The notes under the pieces are model-generated. The model did no database searches. It was not told the DNA's origin and saw only the letters and a program-made list of their open reading frames with translations. This document shows, one piece after another, positions 43,697 through 52,964 of a stretch of 64,000 nucleotides of DNA (within the stretch, counting starts at the first letter, position 1; each line of letters begins with the position of its first letter). The translations under genes and the position numbers were made by a program. Source of the stretch: Bacteroidaceae bacterium (GTDB taxonomy: Bacteria > Bacteroidota > Bacteroidia > Bacteroidales > Bacteroidaceae); NCBI GenBank assembly GCA_030843315.1, contig JAUUPT010000002.1:1-64000 (forward strand), written 5' to 3'.

Positions 43697-43763
43697 CAAC
43701 CGGAAACGGATGAAAGGTGGAGGGGCGATAAAGCTCCTCTTTTTTATTCTTATTAGTTAATCT

Positions 43764-44231
43764 ATGATAGAAAAGAAAACTGTTTGTCAGATTGTTGACG
43801 AGTGGCTGGAAGAAAAAGATTATTTCCTGGTGGAAGTGACCATCAGCCCGGATGATAAAATTCTTGTGGAAATAGACCACAAAGAAGGTGTGTGGATTGA
43901 GGACTGCGTAGAGCTGAGCCGCTACATAGAGTCCAAGTTGAGCCGTGAGGATGAGGATTATGAGTTGGAAGTCGGTTCCGCCGGCATCGGACAGCCCTTC
44001 AAGGTGCTGCAACAGTACATCAACTACATCGGTAAGGAAGTAGAGGTGCTGACCAAAGACGGACGTAAGCTATTCGGCCTGCTGAAGACGGCCGATGAGC
44101 AGCGCTTTGTCGTTACCATCCAGAAGAAAGTAAAGGAAGAAGGTGCCAAGCGTCCCAAACTGGTGGACGAGGACCTGACGTTTACATACGATGAGATAAA
44201 ATACACTAAATACTTAATCAGTTTTAAATAA
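43764..44231 (+). CDS. rimP: ribosome maturation factor RimP
   Basis: A 155-residue protein required for 30S subunit maturation. The N-terminal domain has FLVEVTISPDDKILVEIDHKEGVWIEDCVELSR, and the following LEVGSAGIGQPFKVLQQY and the SH3-like C-terminal domain (DGRKLFGLLKTADEQRF) match the family, in the Bacteroidota form. It opens the rimP-nusA-infB operon, which is conserved across bacteria, and lies 4 bp from nusA. Confidence 0.93.
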   Translation: MIEKKTVCQIVDEWLEEKDYFLVEVTISPDDKILVEIDHKEGVWIEDCVELSRYIESKLSREDEDYELEVGSAGIGQPFKVLQQYINYIGKEVEVLTKDGRKLFGLLKTADEQRFVVTIQKKVKEEGAKRPKLVDEDLTFTYDEIKYTKYLISFK

Positions 44232-44235
44232 GACT

Positions 44236-45504
44236 ATGGCCAAAAAAGAAGAAACTATCAGCTTGATAGATACATTTTCGGAATTCAAGGAACTGAAGAA
44301 CATCGACCGTACCACCATGGTAAGTGTACTCGAAGAGTCATTCCGTAGTGTGATTGCGAAGATGTTTGGCACCGATGAGAATTACGACGTTATCGTGAAC
44401 CCGGACAAGGGTGACTTCGAGATATGGCGTAACCGTGAAGTAGTGGCGGACGAGGATTTGGAAAATCCGAACCTGCAAATTCCCCTAAGTGAAGCACAGA
44501 AGATAGATGCTTCGTATGAGGCGGGCGAGGAAGTGACGGACGAAGTGAACTTTGCCAAGTTCGGCCGCCGTGCCATCCTGAATCTGCGTCAGACATTGGC
44601 CTCCAAGATTTTGGAACTGGAAAAAGATAGTATCTATAACAAATATATTGATAAGGTGGGAAGCATCATCAACGCAGAAGTCTACCAGATATGGAAGAAA
44701 GAAATGCTGCTGCTCGATGATGAAGGCAACGAGCTGTTGCTGCCCAAGACCGAACAGATACCGAGCGACTTCTACCGCAAGGGTGAGACTGCCCGCGCCG
44801 TAGTGGCACGTGTGGACAACAAGAACAATAATCCGAAGATTATCCTGAGCCGTACGTCGCCTGTGTTCCTGCAACGCCTGTTCGAAATGGAAGTTCCCGA
44901 AATCAATGACGGACTGATTACCATTAAGAAGATTGCCCGCATCCCCGGTGAGCGTGCAAAGATTGCTGTTGAGAGCTACGATGACCGCATCGACCCGGTA
45001 GGTGCCTGTGTCGGTGTGAAGGGTAGCCGTATTCATGGTATTGTCCGCGAGCTTCGCAACGAGAATATCGACGTCATCAACTATACGTCGAACATCCAGT
45101 TGTTTATACAGCGTGCCCTCAGCCCTGCCAAGATCTCTTCCATCCGCTTGAACGAGGAAGAACATAAGGCAGAAGTGTTCCTGAAACCGGAAGAGGTTTC
45201 GCTGGCTATTGGTAAAGGCGGTTTGAATATCAAGCTGGCCAGTATGTTGACTGAGTACACCATCGACGTGTTCCGCGAATTGGATGAAGCCGTAGAGGAT
45301 GAAGATATCTACTTGGATGAATTCCGCGATGAGATAGACGGTTGGGTAATCGATGCCATCAAGGCTATCGGTATCGATACTGCCAAGGCAGTGTTGAACG
45401 CTCCCCGTGAGTTGTTGATTGAAAAGACGGACCTCGAAGAGGAGACGGTGGATGAAGTATTACGCATTTTGAAATCGGAGTTTGAAGAAGAAGCTGCTGA
45501 ATAA
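44236..45504 (+). CDS. nusA: transcription termination/antitermination factor NusA
   Basis: A 422-residue RNA polymerase-binding factor. The N-terminal domain spans about 1-125, S1 about 130-200 (GETARAVVARVDNKNNNPKIILSRTSPVFLQRLFEMEVPEI), and two KH domains 210-345 (IDPVGACVGVKGSRIHGIVREL and SLAIGKGGLNIKLASMLT). It lacks the C-terminal acidic repeats of E. coli NusA, as usual in this phylum, but ends in a helical acidic tail. It lies in the operon between rimP and infB. Confidence 0.96.
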   Translation: MAKKEETISLIDTFSEFKELKNIDRTTMVSVLEESFRSVIAKMFGTDENYDVIVNPDKGDFEIWRNREVVADEDLENPNLQIPLSEAQKIDASYEAGEEVTDEVNFAKFGRRAILNLRQTLASKILELEKDSIYNKYIDKVGSIINAEVYQIWKKEMLLLDDEGNELLLPKTEQIPSDFYRKGETARAVVARVDNKNNNPKIILSRTSPVFLQRLFEMEVPEINDGLITIKKIARIPGERAKIAVESYDDRIDPVGACVGVKGSRIHGIVRELRNENIDVINYTSNIQLFIQRALSPAKISSIRLNEEEHKAEVFLKPEEVSLAIGKGGLNIKLASMLTEYTIDVFRELDEAVEDEDIYLDEFRDEIDGWVIDAIKAIGIDTAKAVLNAPRELLIEKTDLEEETVDEVLRILKSEFEEEAAE

Positions 45505-45564
45505 GGCTGGATGCTTTTTGGGTTTGCACTGACTTCTTTCTCCATTATTCATTAAATTTTAAGT

Positions 45565-48500
45565 ATGACGATTAGGTTAAATAAAGTAACAAGAGATTTG
45601 AATGTAGGGATTACGACAGCCGTCGAGTTTCTGCAAAAGAAAGGGTTTACCGTTGAGGCAAATCCGAACACAAAAATTACCGATGAACAGTTCGAACTGC
45701 TCAAGAAGGAGTTTAGTACAGACAAGGACCTTAAAATAAAATCGGAACGTTTCAGCCAGGAGCGTCAGAAGGACCGCAACAAGGCATCCGTGGCTATTGA
45801 CGGTTACGAGAAGAAGGAAGCGCCTGAGAAAGCAAAGCCTGAGGAGATAAAGACAGTCGTTCCCGAAGAAGCACGTCCTAAGTTTAAACCTGTCGGAATG
45901 ATAGATTTGGATAAGTTGAACCGCAAGCCTGCACCTGCTCCTGTTCAGGAGAAAGAAAAAGAAGTGGAAAAGGTAGTGGAAGAGAAGCAAGTGGAAGAAC
46001 CTGCACCGGTAGTTGTTGAAGCTCCGAAGCCGGAATCCGCTCCCGCACCTCAGCCTGCGCCGGAACCTGCACCTCAGCCCATGCCGGAGCCCGCACCGCA
46101 ACCGGAACCGGTTGTGAAGGAAGAGCCCGCTCCCGTAATAGAACCCGCAAAAGTAGAGCCCGCACCCGTGGTGGAAGCAGAGACGAAGGAACAAGTAGAG
46201 ACAGAGAGTGTTGCAACACCTGAAGTTTCATCTCCTGAAACTCCGGCTGCTGAAACCCCGTCAGCTTCCGATAAAGAAGACGATGGAATCTTCAAGATAC
46301 ATCAGCCCGGAATCGTTTCAAAGATTAACGTCATCGGGCAGATTGACCTGGCTGCATTGAACCAGTCTACACGTCCTAAGAAGAAATCGAAAGAAGAGAA
46401 ACGCAAGGAACGTGAGGAGAAGGAAAAGCTGCGTCAGGACCAGAAGAAGCAGATGAAAGAAGCTATCATTAAGGAAATTCGTCGCGATGATAGCAAGCAG
46501 AAAGATACCAAGGACAGTGGCGATGCCAATGCCAAGAAGAAGCGCGTACGTATTAATAAGGAGAAGGTGGACATCAACAATGCTTCCAACTTCCAGCGCG
46601 GCGGCGACCGTCCGAAAGGCCCCGGTGCTCCCGGCGGACATCCGCAGGGTGGTCAGGGCAACAACAATAATAATAAGAACCGCAATAATAAAGACCGCTT
46701 CAAGAAACCTGTCATCAAGCAGGAAGTAAGTGAAGAGGATGTAGCAAAGCAGGTTAAGGAAACTTTGGCACGCCTGACTTCCAAAGGAAAGAACAAGGGT
46801 GCGAAGTATCGTAAAGAGAAACGTGACATTGCCTCCAACCGTATGCAAGAGCTGGAAGACCAGGAAATGGCAGACAGCAAGACACTGAAGATTACGGAAT
46901 TCGTAACTGCCAACGAGTTGGCAAGCATGATGGATATCTCCGTAACGCAGGTCATCGCTACTTGTATGAGCGTAGGTATCATGGTTTCTATCAACCAGCG
47001 TCTGGATGCCGAGACCATCAACCTGGTGGCTGAAGAGTTCGGTTTCAAGACGGAGTATGTCAGTGCGGAAGTTTCGCAGGCTATCGTCGAAGAAGAGGAT
47101 GCCGAGGAAGATTTGGAACCGCGCGCTCCGATTGTAACGGTGATGGGTCACGTAGACCACGGTAAGACTTCATTGCTCGACTACATCCGTAAGGCGAATG
47201 TAATTGCCGGTGAAGCAGGTGGTATCACACAGCACATCGGTGCTTACCACGTGACGCTGGACGACGGGCGTAAGATTACGTTCCTCGATACTCCGGGTCA
47301 CGAAGCGTTTACCGCTATGCGTGCCCGTGGTGCCAAGGCTACGGATATTGCCATTATCATAGTGGCTGCCGACGACGACGTGATGCCGCAGACCAAAGAG
47401 GCTATCAACCACGCTATGGCTGCCGGTGTTCCTATCGTATTTGCTATCAATAAGATTGATAAACCGACTGCCAACGCGGACAAGATTAAAGAGCAGCTGG
47501 CAGCTATGAACTACCTCGTAGAAGAATGGGGTGGTAAGTATCAGTCACAAGATATTTCTGCAAAGAAGGGTATGGGTGTACCCGAATTGATGGAGAAAGT
47601 ATTGCTGGAAGCGGAAATGCTGGATTTGAAAGCCAATCCGAACCGTCATGCTACCGGTTCCATCATCGAGTCCTCACTGGACAAGGGCCGTGGATATGTA
47701 GCTACGGTATTGGTTTCCAACGGTACACTGAAGATGGGCGATATCGTGCTGGCAGGTACCAGCTACGGTAAGGTGAAAGCCATGTTCAACGAACGTAACC
47801 AGCGCATGAACGAAGCAGGTCCTTCCGAACCGGCTTTGGTTCTGGGCTTGAACGGCGCTCCGGCTGCCGGTGACACGTTCCACGTTATCGACACGGAACA
47901 GGAAGCCCGCGAAATTGCCAACAAGCGCGAACAGTTGCAACGCGAACAGGGTCTGCGTACGCAGAAGATGTTGACGCTCGACGAAGTAGGCCGCCGCTTG
48001 GCACTGGGTGACTTCCACGAACTGAACGTAATCGTTAAGGGTGACGTGGACGGTTCGGTAGAAGCATTGAGCGACTCATTGATCAAGTTGTCTACGGAGC
48101 AGGTACAGGTAAATGTAATCCACAAGGGCGTGGGCGCTATTTCCGAGTCGGATGTATCGCTGGCTGCCGCTTCGGATGCGATTATCGTCGGATTCCAGGT
48201 ACGTCCTTCGGGTGCTGCCGCCAAGTTGGCAGAGAACGAAGGTGTGGATATCCGCAAGTACTCCGTGATCTACGACGCTATCGAAGAAGTGAAGGCTGCT
48301 ATGGAAGGTATGCTTGCACCGACCGTGAAGGAGCAGGTGACTGCGACGATAGAGGTTCGCGAGGTGTTCAACATCACGAAGGTGGGACTCGTGGCAGGTG
48401 CCATGGTGAAGACCGGAAAGGTGAAACGCAGCGACAAGGCGCGCCTGATTCGCGACGGCATCGTTATCTTCACCGGAAACATCAATGCCCTGAAACGTTT

Positions 48501-48627
48501 CAAGGACGATGTGAAGGAAGTGGGTACCAACTTCGAGTGCGGTATCAGCCTGACGAACTGCAACGACATCAAGGTGGGCGATATCATCGAATCTTACGAA
48601 GAAGTAGAAGTAAAGCAGACGCTATAA
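45565..48627 (+). CDS. infB: translation initiation factor IF-2
   Basis: A 1020-residue GTPase that delivers initiator tRNA to the ribosome. A long low-complexity N-terminal region (about 60-400) is rich in Pro, Ala, Glu and Lys, with APQPAPEPAPQPMPEP-like repeats and a basic stretch, followed by IF2_N. The G domain has GHVDHGKT at 528-535, DTPGHE near 575 and NKID near 629. Domains II to IV follow to the end. The N-terminal extension makes it longer than E. coli IF-2 (890). The 102 bp after it hold a long hairpin. Confidence 0.97.
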   Translation: MTIRLNKVTRDLNVGITTAVEFLQKKGFTVEANPNTKITDEQFELLKKEFSTDKDLKIKSERFSQERQKDRNKASVAIDGYEKKEAPEKAKPEEIKTVVPEEARPKFKPVGMIDLDKLNRKPAPAPVQEKEKEVEKVVEEKQVEEPAPVVVEAPKPESAPAPQPAPEPAPQPMPEPAPQPEPVVKEEPAPVIEPAKVEPAPVVEAETKEQVETESVATPEVSSPETPAAETPSASDKEDDGIFKIHQPGIVSKINVIGQIDLAALNQSTRPKKKSKEEKRKEREEKEKLRQDQKKQMKEAIIKEIRRDDSKQKDTKDSGDANAKKKRVRINKEKVDINNASNFQRGGDRPKGPGAPGGHPQGGQGNNNNNKNRNNKDRFKKPVIKQEVSEEDVAKQVKETLARLTSKGKNKGAKYRKEKRDIASNRMQELEDQEMADSKTLKITEFVTANELASMMDISVTQVIATCMSVGIMVSINQRLDAETINLVAEEFGFKTEYVSAEVSQAIVEEEDAEEDLEPRAPIVTVMGHVDHGKTSLLDYIRKANVIAGEAGGITQHIGAYHVTLDDGRKITFLDTPGHEAFTAMRARGAKATDIAIIIVAADDDVMPQTKEAINHAMAAGVPIVFAINKIDKPTANADKIKEQLAAMNYLVEEWGGKYQSQDISAKKGMGVPELMEKVLLEAEMLDLKANPNRHATGSIIESSLDKGRGYVATVLVSNGTLKMGDIVLAGTSYGKVKAMFNERNQRMNEAGPSEPALVLGLNGAPAAGDTFHVIDTEQEAREIANKREQLQREQGLRTQKMLTLDEVGRRLALGDFHELNVIVKGDVDGSVEALSDSLIKLSTEQVQVNVIHKGVGAISESDVSLAAASDAIIVGFQVRPSGAAAKLAENEGVDIRKYSVIYDAIEEVKAAMEGMLAPTVKEQVTATIEVREVFNITKVGLVAGAMVKTGKVKRSDKARLIRDGIVIFTGNINALKRFKDDVKEVGTNFECGISLTNCNDIKVGDIIESYEEVEVKQTL

Positions 48628-48643
48628 GCGAAATATAAATCTT

Positions 48644-48716
48644 AGGCACGGATTACACGGATTTCACGGATTGGTTAAAAGAAGACCGTGCTTATCCGTG
48701 TAATCCGTGCCTTTTT
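48644..48716. terminator. 19-bp perfect stem after infB
   Basis: AGGCACGGATTACACGGAT (48644-48662) pairs perfectly with 48694-48712 around a 31-base loop, followed by TTTTATA. The left arm continues with another ACGGAT copy (TTTCACGGATT). It probably terminates infB transcription, and lies between infB and cvpA. Confidence 0.65.
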
Positions 48717-48729
48717 ATAATATATAAGT

Positions 48730-49236
48730 ATGGCAACGATAGACATCATTATCATTGTAGTCATCGGCCTGGGTGCGGTGATTGGTTTCATGAAAGGTTT
48801 TGTGAAGCAGTTGGCATCTTTGTTGGGACTGGTTATCGGCTTGATAGCGGCAAAGGCTTTGTATGCTTCGCTGGCGGCAAAGCTGTGTCCCACGTTGACG
48901 GACTCTATGACGGTGGCGCAGGTATTGGCATTTGTCCTTATCTGGATAGCGGTTCCCCTGCTGTTCTCCTTGGTGGCATCTTTGCTGACACGGGCTATGG
49001 AGGCTGTATCGCTGGGCTGGTTGAATCATTGGCTGGGATGCGGGCTGGGCGCCTTGAAGTTTCTTTTGCTGGTGAGTCTGCTGATTGGCGTTGTTGAATT
49101 CCTGGACCCGGAGAATACGATAATTGGCGAAACAAAAAAGAAAGAATCAGTGTTATATTATCCTATGAAGGACTTTGCCGGGATATTCTTTCCTGCGGCA
49201 AAGCAAATTACCGAACAATATATATTGAATGAATAA
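48730..49236 (+). CDS. CvpA family membrane protein
   Basis: A 168-residue protein with about four membrane segments (IDIIIIVVIGLGAVIGFMKGF near 4-24, LASLLGLVIGLIAAKALYA near 28-46, VAQVLAFVLIWIAVPLLFSLVA near 62-83, and CGLGALKFLLLVSLLIGVVEF near 102-122). The GFxKGFVKQLASLLGL motif is the CvpA family signature. In E. coli CvpA is needed for colicin V production and envelope resistance; its molecular role is unclear. The stop overlaps the sufB start by one base (TAATG), tying it to the Suf operon. Confidence 0.85.
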   Translation: MATIDIIIIVVIGLGAVIGFMKGFVKQLASLLGLVIGLIAAKALYASLAAKLCPTLTDSMTVAQVLAFVLIWIAVPLLFSLVASLLTRAMEAVSLGWLNHWLGCGLGALKFLLLVSLLIGVVEFLDPENTIIGETKKKESVLYYPMKDFAGIFFPAAKQITEQYILNE

Positions 49237-50690
49237 TGCAACAAGAAGAACCCAATAAATATGTAAAGGAATTCACTCAAGAGAAATATAAGTACGGTTT
49301 CACGACCGATGTACACACGGACATCATTGAGCGCGGGTTGAATGAAGACGTAGTACGGCTTATCTCGGAGAAGAAAAACGAACCGGAATGGTTGTTGGAA
49401 TTCCGTTTAAAGGCGTACCGCCATTGGCTGACGCTGGAGATGCCTACATGGGCGCATCTCCGTATTCCCGAAATAGATTATCAGGCGATATCCTACTATG
49501 CCGACCCTACGAAGAAGAAAGAAGGGCCGAAGAGCATGGACGAGGTAGATCCTGAACTGGTAAAGACATTCAATAAGCTGGGCATCCCCTTGGAGGAACA
49601 GATGGCGTTGAGCGGTATGGCGGTAGATGCCGTTATGGACTCGGTATCTGTGAAAACGACCTTTAAGGAGACGCTGATGGAGAAGGGGATTATCTTCTGC
49701 TCTTTCAGTGAAGCCGTGCGCGAGCATCCCGACTTAGTGCAGAAGTACCTCGGTTCAGTGGTGCCTTACCGTGATAATTTCTTTGCCGCCTTGAACTCGG
49801 CGGTATTCTCCGATGGTTCCTTTGTTTACATCCCGAAGGGGGTACGCTGCCCGATGGAGCTGTCTACCTACTTCCGTATCAATGCCCGCAACACGGGACA
49901 GTTTGAACGAACGCTGATTGTGGCGGAAGATGATTCGTATGTTTCCTATCTGGAAGGTTGTACGGCGCCGATGCGTGACGAGAACCAATTGCATGCCGCC
50001 ATTGTGGAGATTGTGGTGCACGACCGTGCCGAAGTGAAATACAGCACCGTACAGAACTGGTATCCGGGCGATGCCGAGGGCCGGGGTGGTGTTTATAACT
50101 TCGTGACGAAGCGTGGCCATTGCAAAGGCGTGGATAGTAAGCTCTCCTGGACACAGGTGGAAACCGGCTCTGCCATCACCTGGAAATACCCGTCTTGCAT
50201 TCTCTCGGGAGATAACTCGACGGCGGAGTTTTACAGTGTGGCAGTGACCAATAACTATCAGCAGGCGGACACGGGTACGAAGATGATTCATCTTGGAAGG
50301 AATACCCGCAGCACCATTGTCAGCAAGGGTATCTCGGCGGGAAAGAGTGAGAACTCTTATCGCGGATTGGTGCGCGTTTCTGCCAAGGCGGATAATGCAC
50401 GTAATTACAGCCAGTGCGACTCGTTGTTGCTGGGTGATAAATGCGGTGCACACACTTTCCCCTACATGGATATTCATAATGAAACGGCAATCGTGGAACA
50501 TGAAGCGACGACCAGCAAGATTAGTGAAGACCAGATATTCTATTGCAACCAGCGCGGTATTTCTACGGAAGATGCCGTAGGGCTGATAGTGAATGGCTAT
50601 GCTAAAGAGGTGCTCAACAAACTGCCTATGGAGTTTGCGGTGGAGGCACAGAAACTGCTGGCTATATCGTTGGAGGGAAGCGTAGGATAA
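49236..50690 (+). CDS. sufB: Fe-S cluster assembly scaffold SufB
   Basis: A 484-residue core protein of the SufBCD scaffold. AVFSDGSFVYIPKGVRCPMELSTYFRIN, SYLEGCTAPMRDENQLHAAIVEIVVHD and YSTVQNWYPGDAEGRGGVYNFVTKRG are conserved SufB blocks; the cluster-related Cys is in the SYLEGCTA segment. It starts inside the cvpA stop and is followed 38 bp later by sufC. The four suf genes form the oxidative-stress-resistant Fe-S assembly machine, which is the main system in Bacteroides. Confidence 0.96.
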   Translation: MQQEEPNKYVKEFTQEKYKYGFTTDVHTDIIERGLNEDVVRLISEKKNEPEWLLEFRLKAYRHWLTLEMPTWAHLRIPEIDYQAISYYADPTKKKEGPKSMDEVDPELVKTFNKLGIPLEEQMALSGMAVDAVMDSVSVKTTFKETLMEKGIIFCSFSEAVREHPDLVQKYLGSVVPYRDNFFAALNSAVFSDGSFVYIPKGVRCPMELSTYFRINARNTGQFERTLIVAEDDSYVSYLEGCTAPMRDENQLHAAIVEIVVHDRAEVKYSTVQNWYPGDAEGRGGVYNFVTKRGHCKGVDSKLSWTQVETGSAITWKYPSCILSGDNSTAEFYSVAVTNNYQQADTGTKMIHLGRNTRSTIVSKGISAGKSENSYRGLVRVSAKADNARNYSQCDSLLLGDKCGAHTFPYMDIHNETAIVEHEATTSKISEDQIFYCNQRGISTEDAVGLIVNGYAKEVLNKLPMEFAVEAQKLLAISLEGSVG

Positions 50691-50728
50691 GAATTGTAAT
50701 AAGTCATTTATAATTAGTAATTATAGAA

Positions 50729-51481
50729 ATGTTAGAGATAAAAGACCTGCATGCCAGCATCAATGGCAAAGAGATATTGAAGGGCATTAACTTGACCATC
50801 CGTGATGGCGAGGTGCATGCCCTGATGGGGCAGAATGGTGCCGGAAAGAGTACATTGAGTAATGTATTGGTAGGCCATCCTGCTTATGAGGTAACTCGTG
50901 GTACAGTAACTTTCAATGGCAAAGACCTGCTTGCTATGAGTCCCGAAGACCGTGCCCACGAAGGTATCTTCCTTTCGTTCCAGGCACCGGTGGAGATTCC
51001 GGGCGTTTCGATGGTGAACTTTATGCGTGCGGCGGTGAACGAGCAGCGCAAGTACCGCCACTTGCCTGCCTTGTCGGCAAGCGAGTTTCTGAAACTGATG
51101 CGCGAAAAGCGTGCCATCGTGGAACTGGATAACAAACTTGCTAACCGTAGCGTGAACGAAGGTTTCAGCGGCGGTGAGAAGAAGCGTAACGAAATCTTCC
51201 AGATGGCTATGTTGGAACCCACTTTTGCCATTCTCGACGAAACGGACTCCGGCCTCGATGTGGATGCGTTGCGTATTGTAGCCGATGGTTTCAATAAGCT
51301 GAAGACTCCGCAGACCAGTGCCATGGTCATCACCCACTACCAGCGTTTACTTGATTATCTGAAACCCGACACGGTGCATGTGCTGCTTGGCGGTCGCATT
51401 GTGAAGACCGGCGGCCCCGAGTTGGCTAAAGAGATTGAAGCCCGTGGGTTTGACTGGATAAAGAAAGAGGCAGGAGAATAA
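50729..51481 (+). CDS. sufC: Fe-S cluster assembly ATPase SufC
   Basis: A 250-residue ABC-type ATPase. Walker A GQNGAGKST at 34-42, the signature FSGGEKKRNEI near 147-157 and Walker B ILDETDSGLDVDA near 169-181 are intact. It binds SufB and SufD and powers scaffold remodelling. It is soluble and has no membrane domain. sufD follows after two bases. Confidence 0.97.
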   Translation: MLEIKDLHASINGKEILKGINLTIRDGEVHALMGQNGAGKSTLSNVLVGHPAYEVTRGTVTFNGKDLLAMSPEDRAHEGIFLSFQAPVEIPGVSMVNFMRAAVNEQRKYRHLPALSASEFLKLMREKRAIVELDNKLANRSVNEGFSGGEKKRNEIFQMAMLEPTFAILDETDSGLDVDALRIVADGFNKLKTPQTSAMVITHYQRLLDYLKPDTVHVLLGGRIVKTGGPELAKEIEARGFDWIKKEAGE

Positions 51482-51483
51482 TT

Positions 51484-52827
51484 ATGAGTGTAGAACAACA
51501 ATACATAGACCTTTTCTCCCAGACGGAGGCGATGATATGTCGGCATAGTGCCGAGGTGCTGAATGCGCCGCGTGCATCTGCTTTTGCCGACTTCGAGCGG
51601 CTTGGCCTTCCCACCCGCAAGCAGGAGAAATACAAATATACGGATGTCAGCAAGTTCTTTGAGCCGGACTATGGCTTGAACCTGAACCGGCTGGATATTC
51701 CCGTGAATCCTTACGAAGTATTCAAGTGCGATATTCCTAATATGAGTACCGCCCTTTACTTTGTGGTGAACGATGCCTTCTACAATAAAGCTTTGCCGAA
51801 GTCCCATCTGCCGGAAGGCGTTATCTTCGGCAGCCTGAAGGAAGTGGCGGAGCAACAGCCGGAACTGGTAAAGAAATACTATGGCAAGCTGGCCAATACG
51901 GCAGAAGATGGTGTGACGGCATTCAATACCGCCTTTGCACAAGACGGCGTGCTGCTGTATGTTCCTAAGAATGTAGTAGTGGAGAAACCCATCCAGTTGG
52001 TGAATATCCTGCGGAGTTACGTCAACTTCATGGTGAACCGCCGTGTGCTGATTATCCTCGAAGAAGGTGCGCAAGCCCGTCTCCTGGCGTGCGACCACGC
52101 CATGGATAGCGTCAACTTCCTGGCAACCCAGGTGATAGAAGTCTTTGTAGGCGAGAATGCCACGTTCGACTTCTATGAATTGGAAGAGACGCATACCAGC
52201 ACGGTGCGCATCAGCAATATGTACGTGAAGCAGGAAGCCAACAGCAATGTACTGTTGAACGGAATGACGCTGCACAACGGTACTACCCGTAACGCCACCC
52301 AGGTACTGCTTGCCGGTGAAGGTGCCGAACTTAACCTCTGCGGCATGGCCATTGCCGACAAGAACCAGCATGTAGATAATAACACTACCATCGACCATGC
52401 CGTCCCTAATTGTACCAGTAACGAACTCTATAAGTATGTGCTCGACGACCAGGCAACCGGCGCCTTTGCCGGCTTGGTATTGGTGCGCCCCGACGCGCAG
52501 CACACCAGTTCACAGCAGACCAACCGCAACCTCTGCGCCACCCGCGAGGCACGTATGTACACCCAGCCGCAACTGGAAATCTACGCCGATGATGTGAAGT
52601 GCAGCCACGGTGCTACGGTGGGGCAGCTCGATGAAGCCGCTTTGTTCTATATGCAGCAGCGCGGTATTCCGGCACGCGAGGCACGCCTGCTGCTGATGTT
52701 TGCCTTCGTGAATGAAGTAATTGACACCATCCGCCTGGATGCCTTGAAAGACCGTCTGCATCTGCTGGTGGAGAAGCGTTTCAGGGGCGAACTGAATAAG
52801 TGCCAGGGATGTGCCATCTGTAAATAA
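51484..52827 (+). CDS. sufD: Fe-S cluster assembly protein SufD
   Basis: A 447-residue beta-helix protein, partner of SufB. PTRKQEKYKYTDVSKFF near 40-56, the core with NFLATQVIEVFVGENATFDFYELEE and the C-terminal DDVKCSHGATVGQLDEAALFYMQQRGI with its conserved His are characteristic. It follows sufC by two bases. A 61-base gap with the first arm of a long inverted repeat separates it from sufS. Confidence 0.95.
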   Translation: MSVEQQYIDLFSQTEAMICRHSAEVLNAPRASAFADFERLGLPTRKQEKYKYTDVSKFFEPDYGLNLNRLDIPVNPYEVFKCDIPNMSTALYFVVNDAFYNKALPKSHLPEGVIFGSLKEVAEQQPELVKKYYGKLANTAEDGVTAFNTAFAQDGVLLYVPKNVVVEKPIQLVNILRSYVNFMVNRRVLIILEEGAQARLLACDHAMDSVNFLATQVIEVFVGENATFDFYELEETHTSTVRISNMYVKQEANSNVLLNGMTLHNGTTRNATQVLLAGEGAELNLCGMAIADKNQHVDNNTTIDHAVPNCTSNELYKYVLDDQATGAFAGLVLVRPDAQHTSSQQTNRNLCATREARMYTQPQLEIYADDVKCSHGATVGQLDEAALFYMQQRGIPAREARLLLMFAFVNEVIDTIRLDALKDRLHLLVEKRFRGELNKCQGCAICK

Positions 52828-52829
52828 AA

Positions 52830-52964
52830 GCCTCTCCCCCGGCCCCTCCCCCGTAGGGAGGGGAGAGTGGGCATCTAACTTTTAATATATGTTCATTATG
52901 AATGACAGTATAAATAAGAATGTTTCTGCTCCCTTCCCTACGGGGGAGGGGCTGGGGGAGAGGC
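52830..52964. repeat. 36-bp inverted-repeat element across the sufS start
   Basis: The arm at 52830-52866 (GCCTCTCCCCC GGCCCC...) is nearly the reverse complement of 52928-52964; about 34 of 36 positions pair. The 61-base AT-rich loop contains the sufS start codon. The right arm is inside the sufS frame. A related, more decayed element is at 60551-60650. Confidence 0.8.

Larger units (their letters stand above)
42566..43763. other. 1.2-kb repeat-rich gap
   Basis: It contains the -7 box of the fragment (42598-42605), copy B of the 250-bp repeat (42889-43140), palindromic hairpins (43146-43240), a CTCTGTG triplet (43291-43320) and the promoter of rimP. An open frame at 43343-43585 (+, 80 codons) has no recognisable features. 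42606-42888 shows only AT-rich sequence. Confidence 0.65.

Noticed and set aside
52830..52964. Insertion sequence or transposase-bearing element
   Set aside because: The long inverted arms recall transposon ends, but only 61 bases lie between them and there is no transposase gene or visible target duplication.
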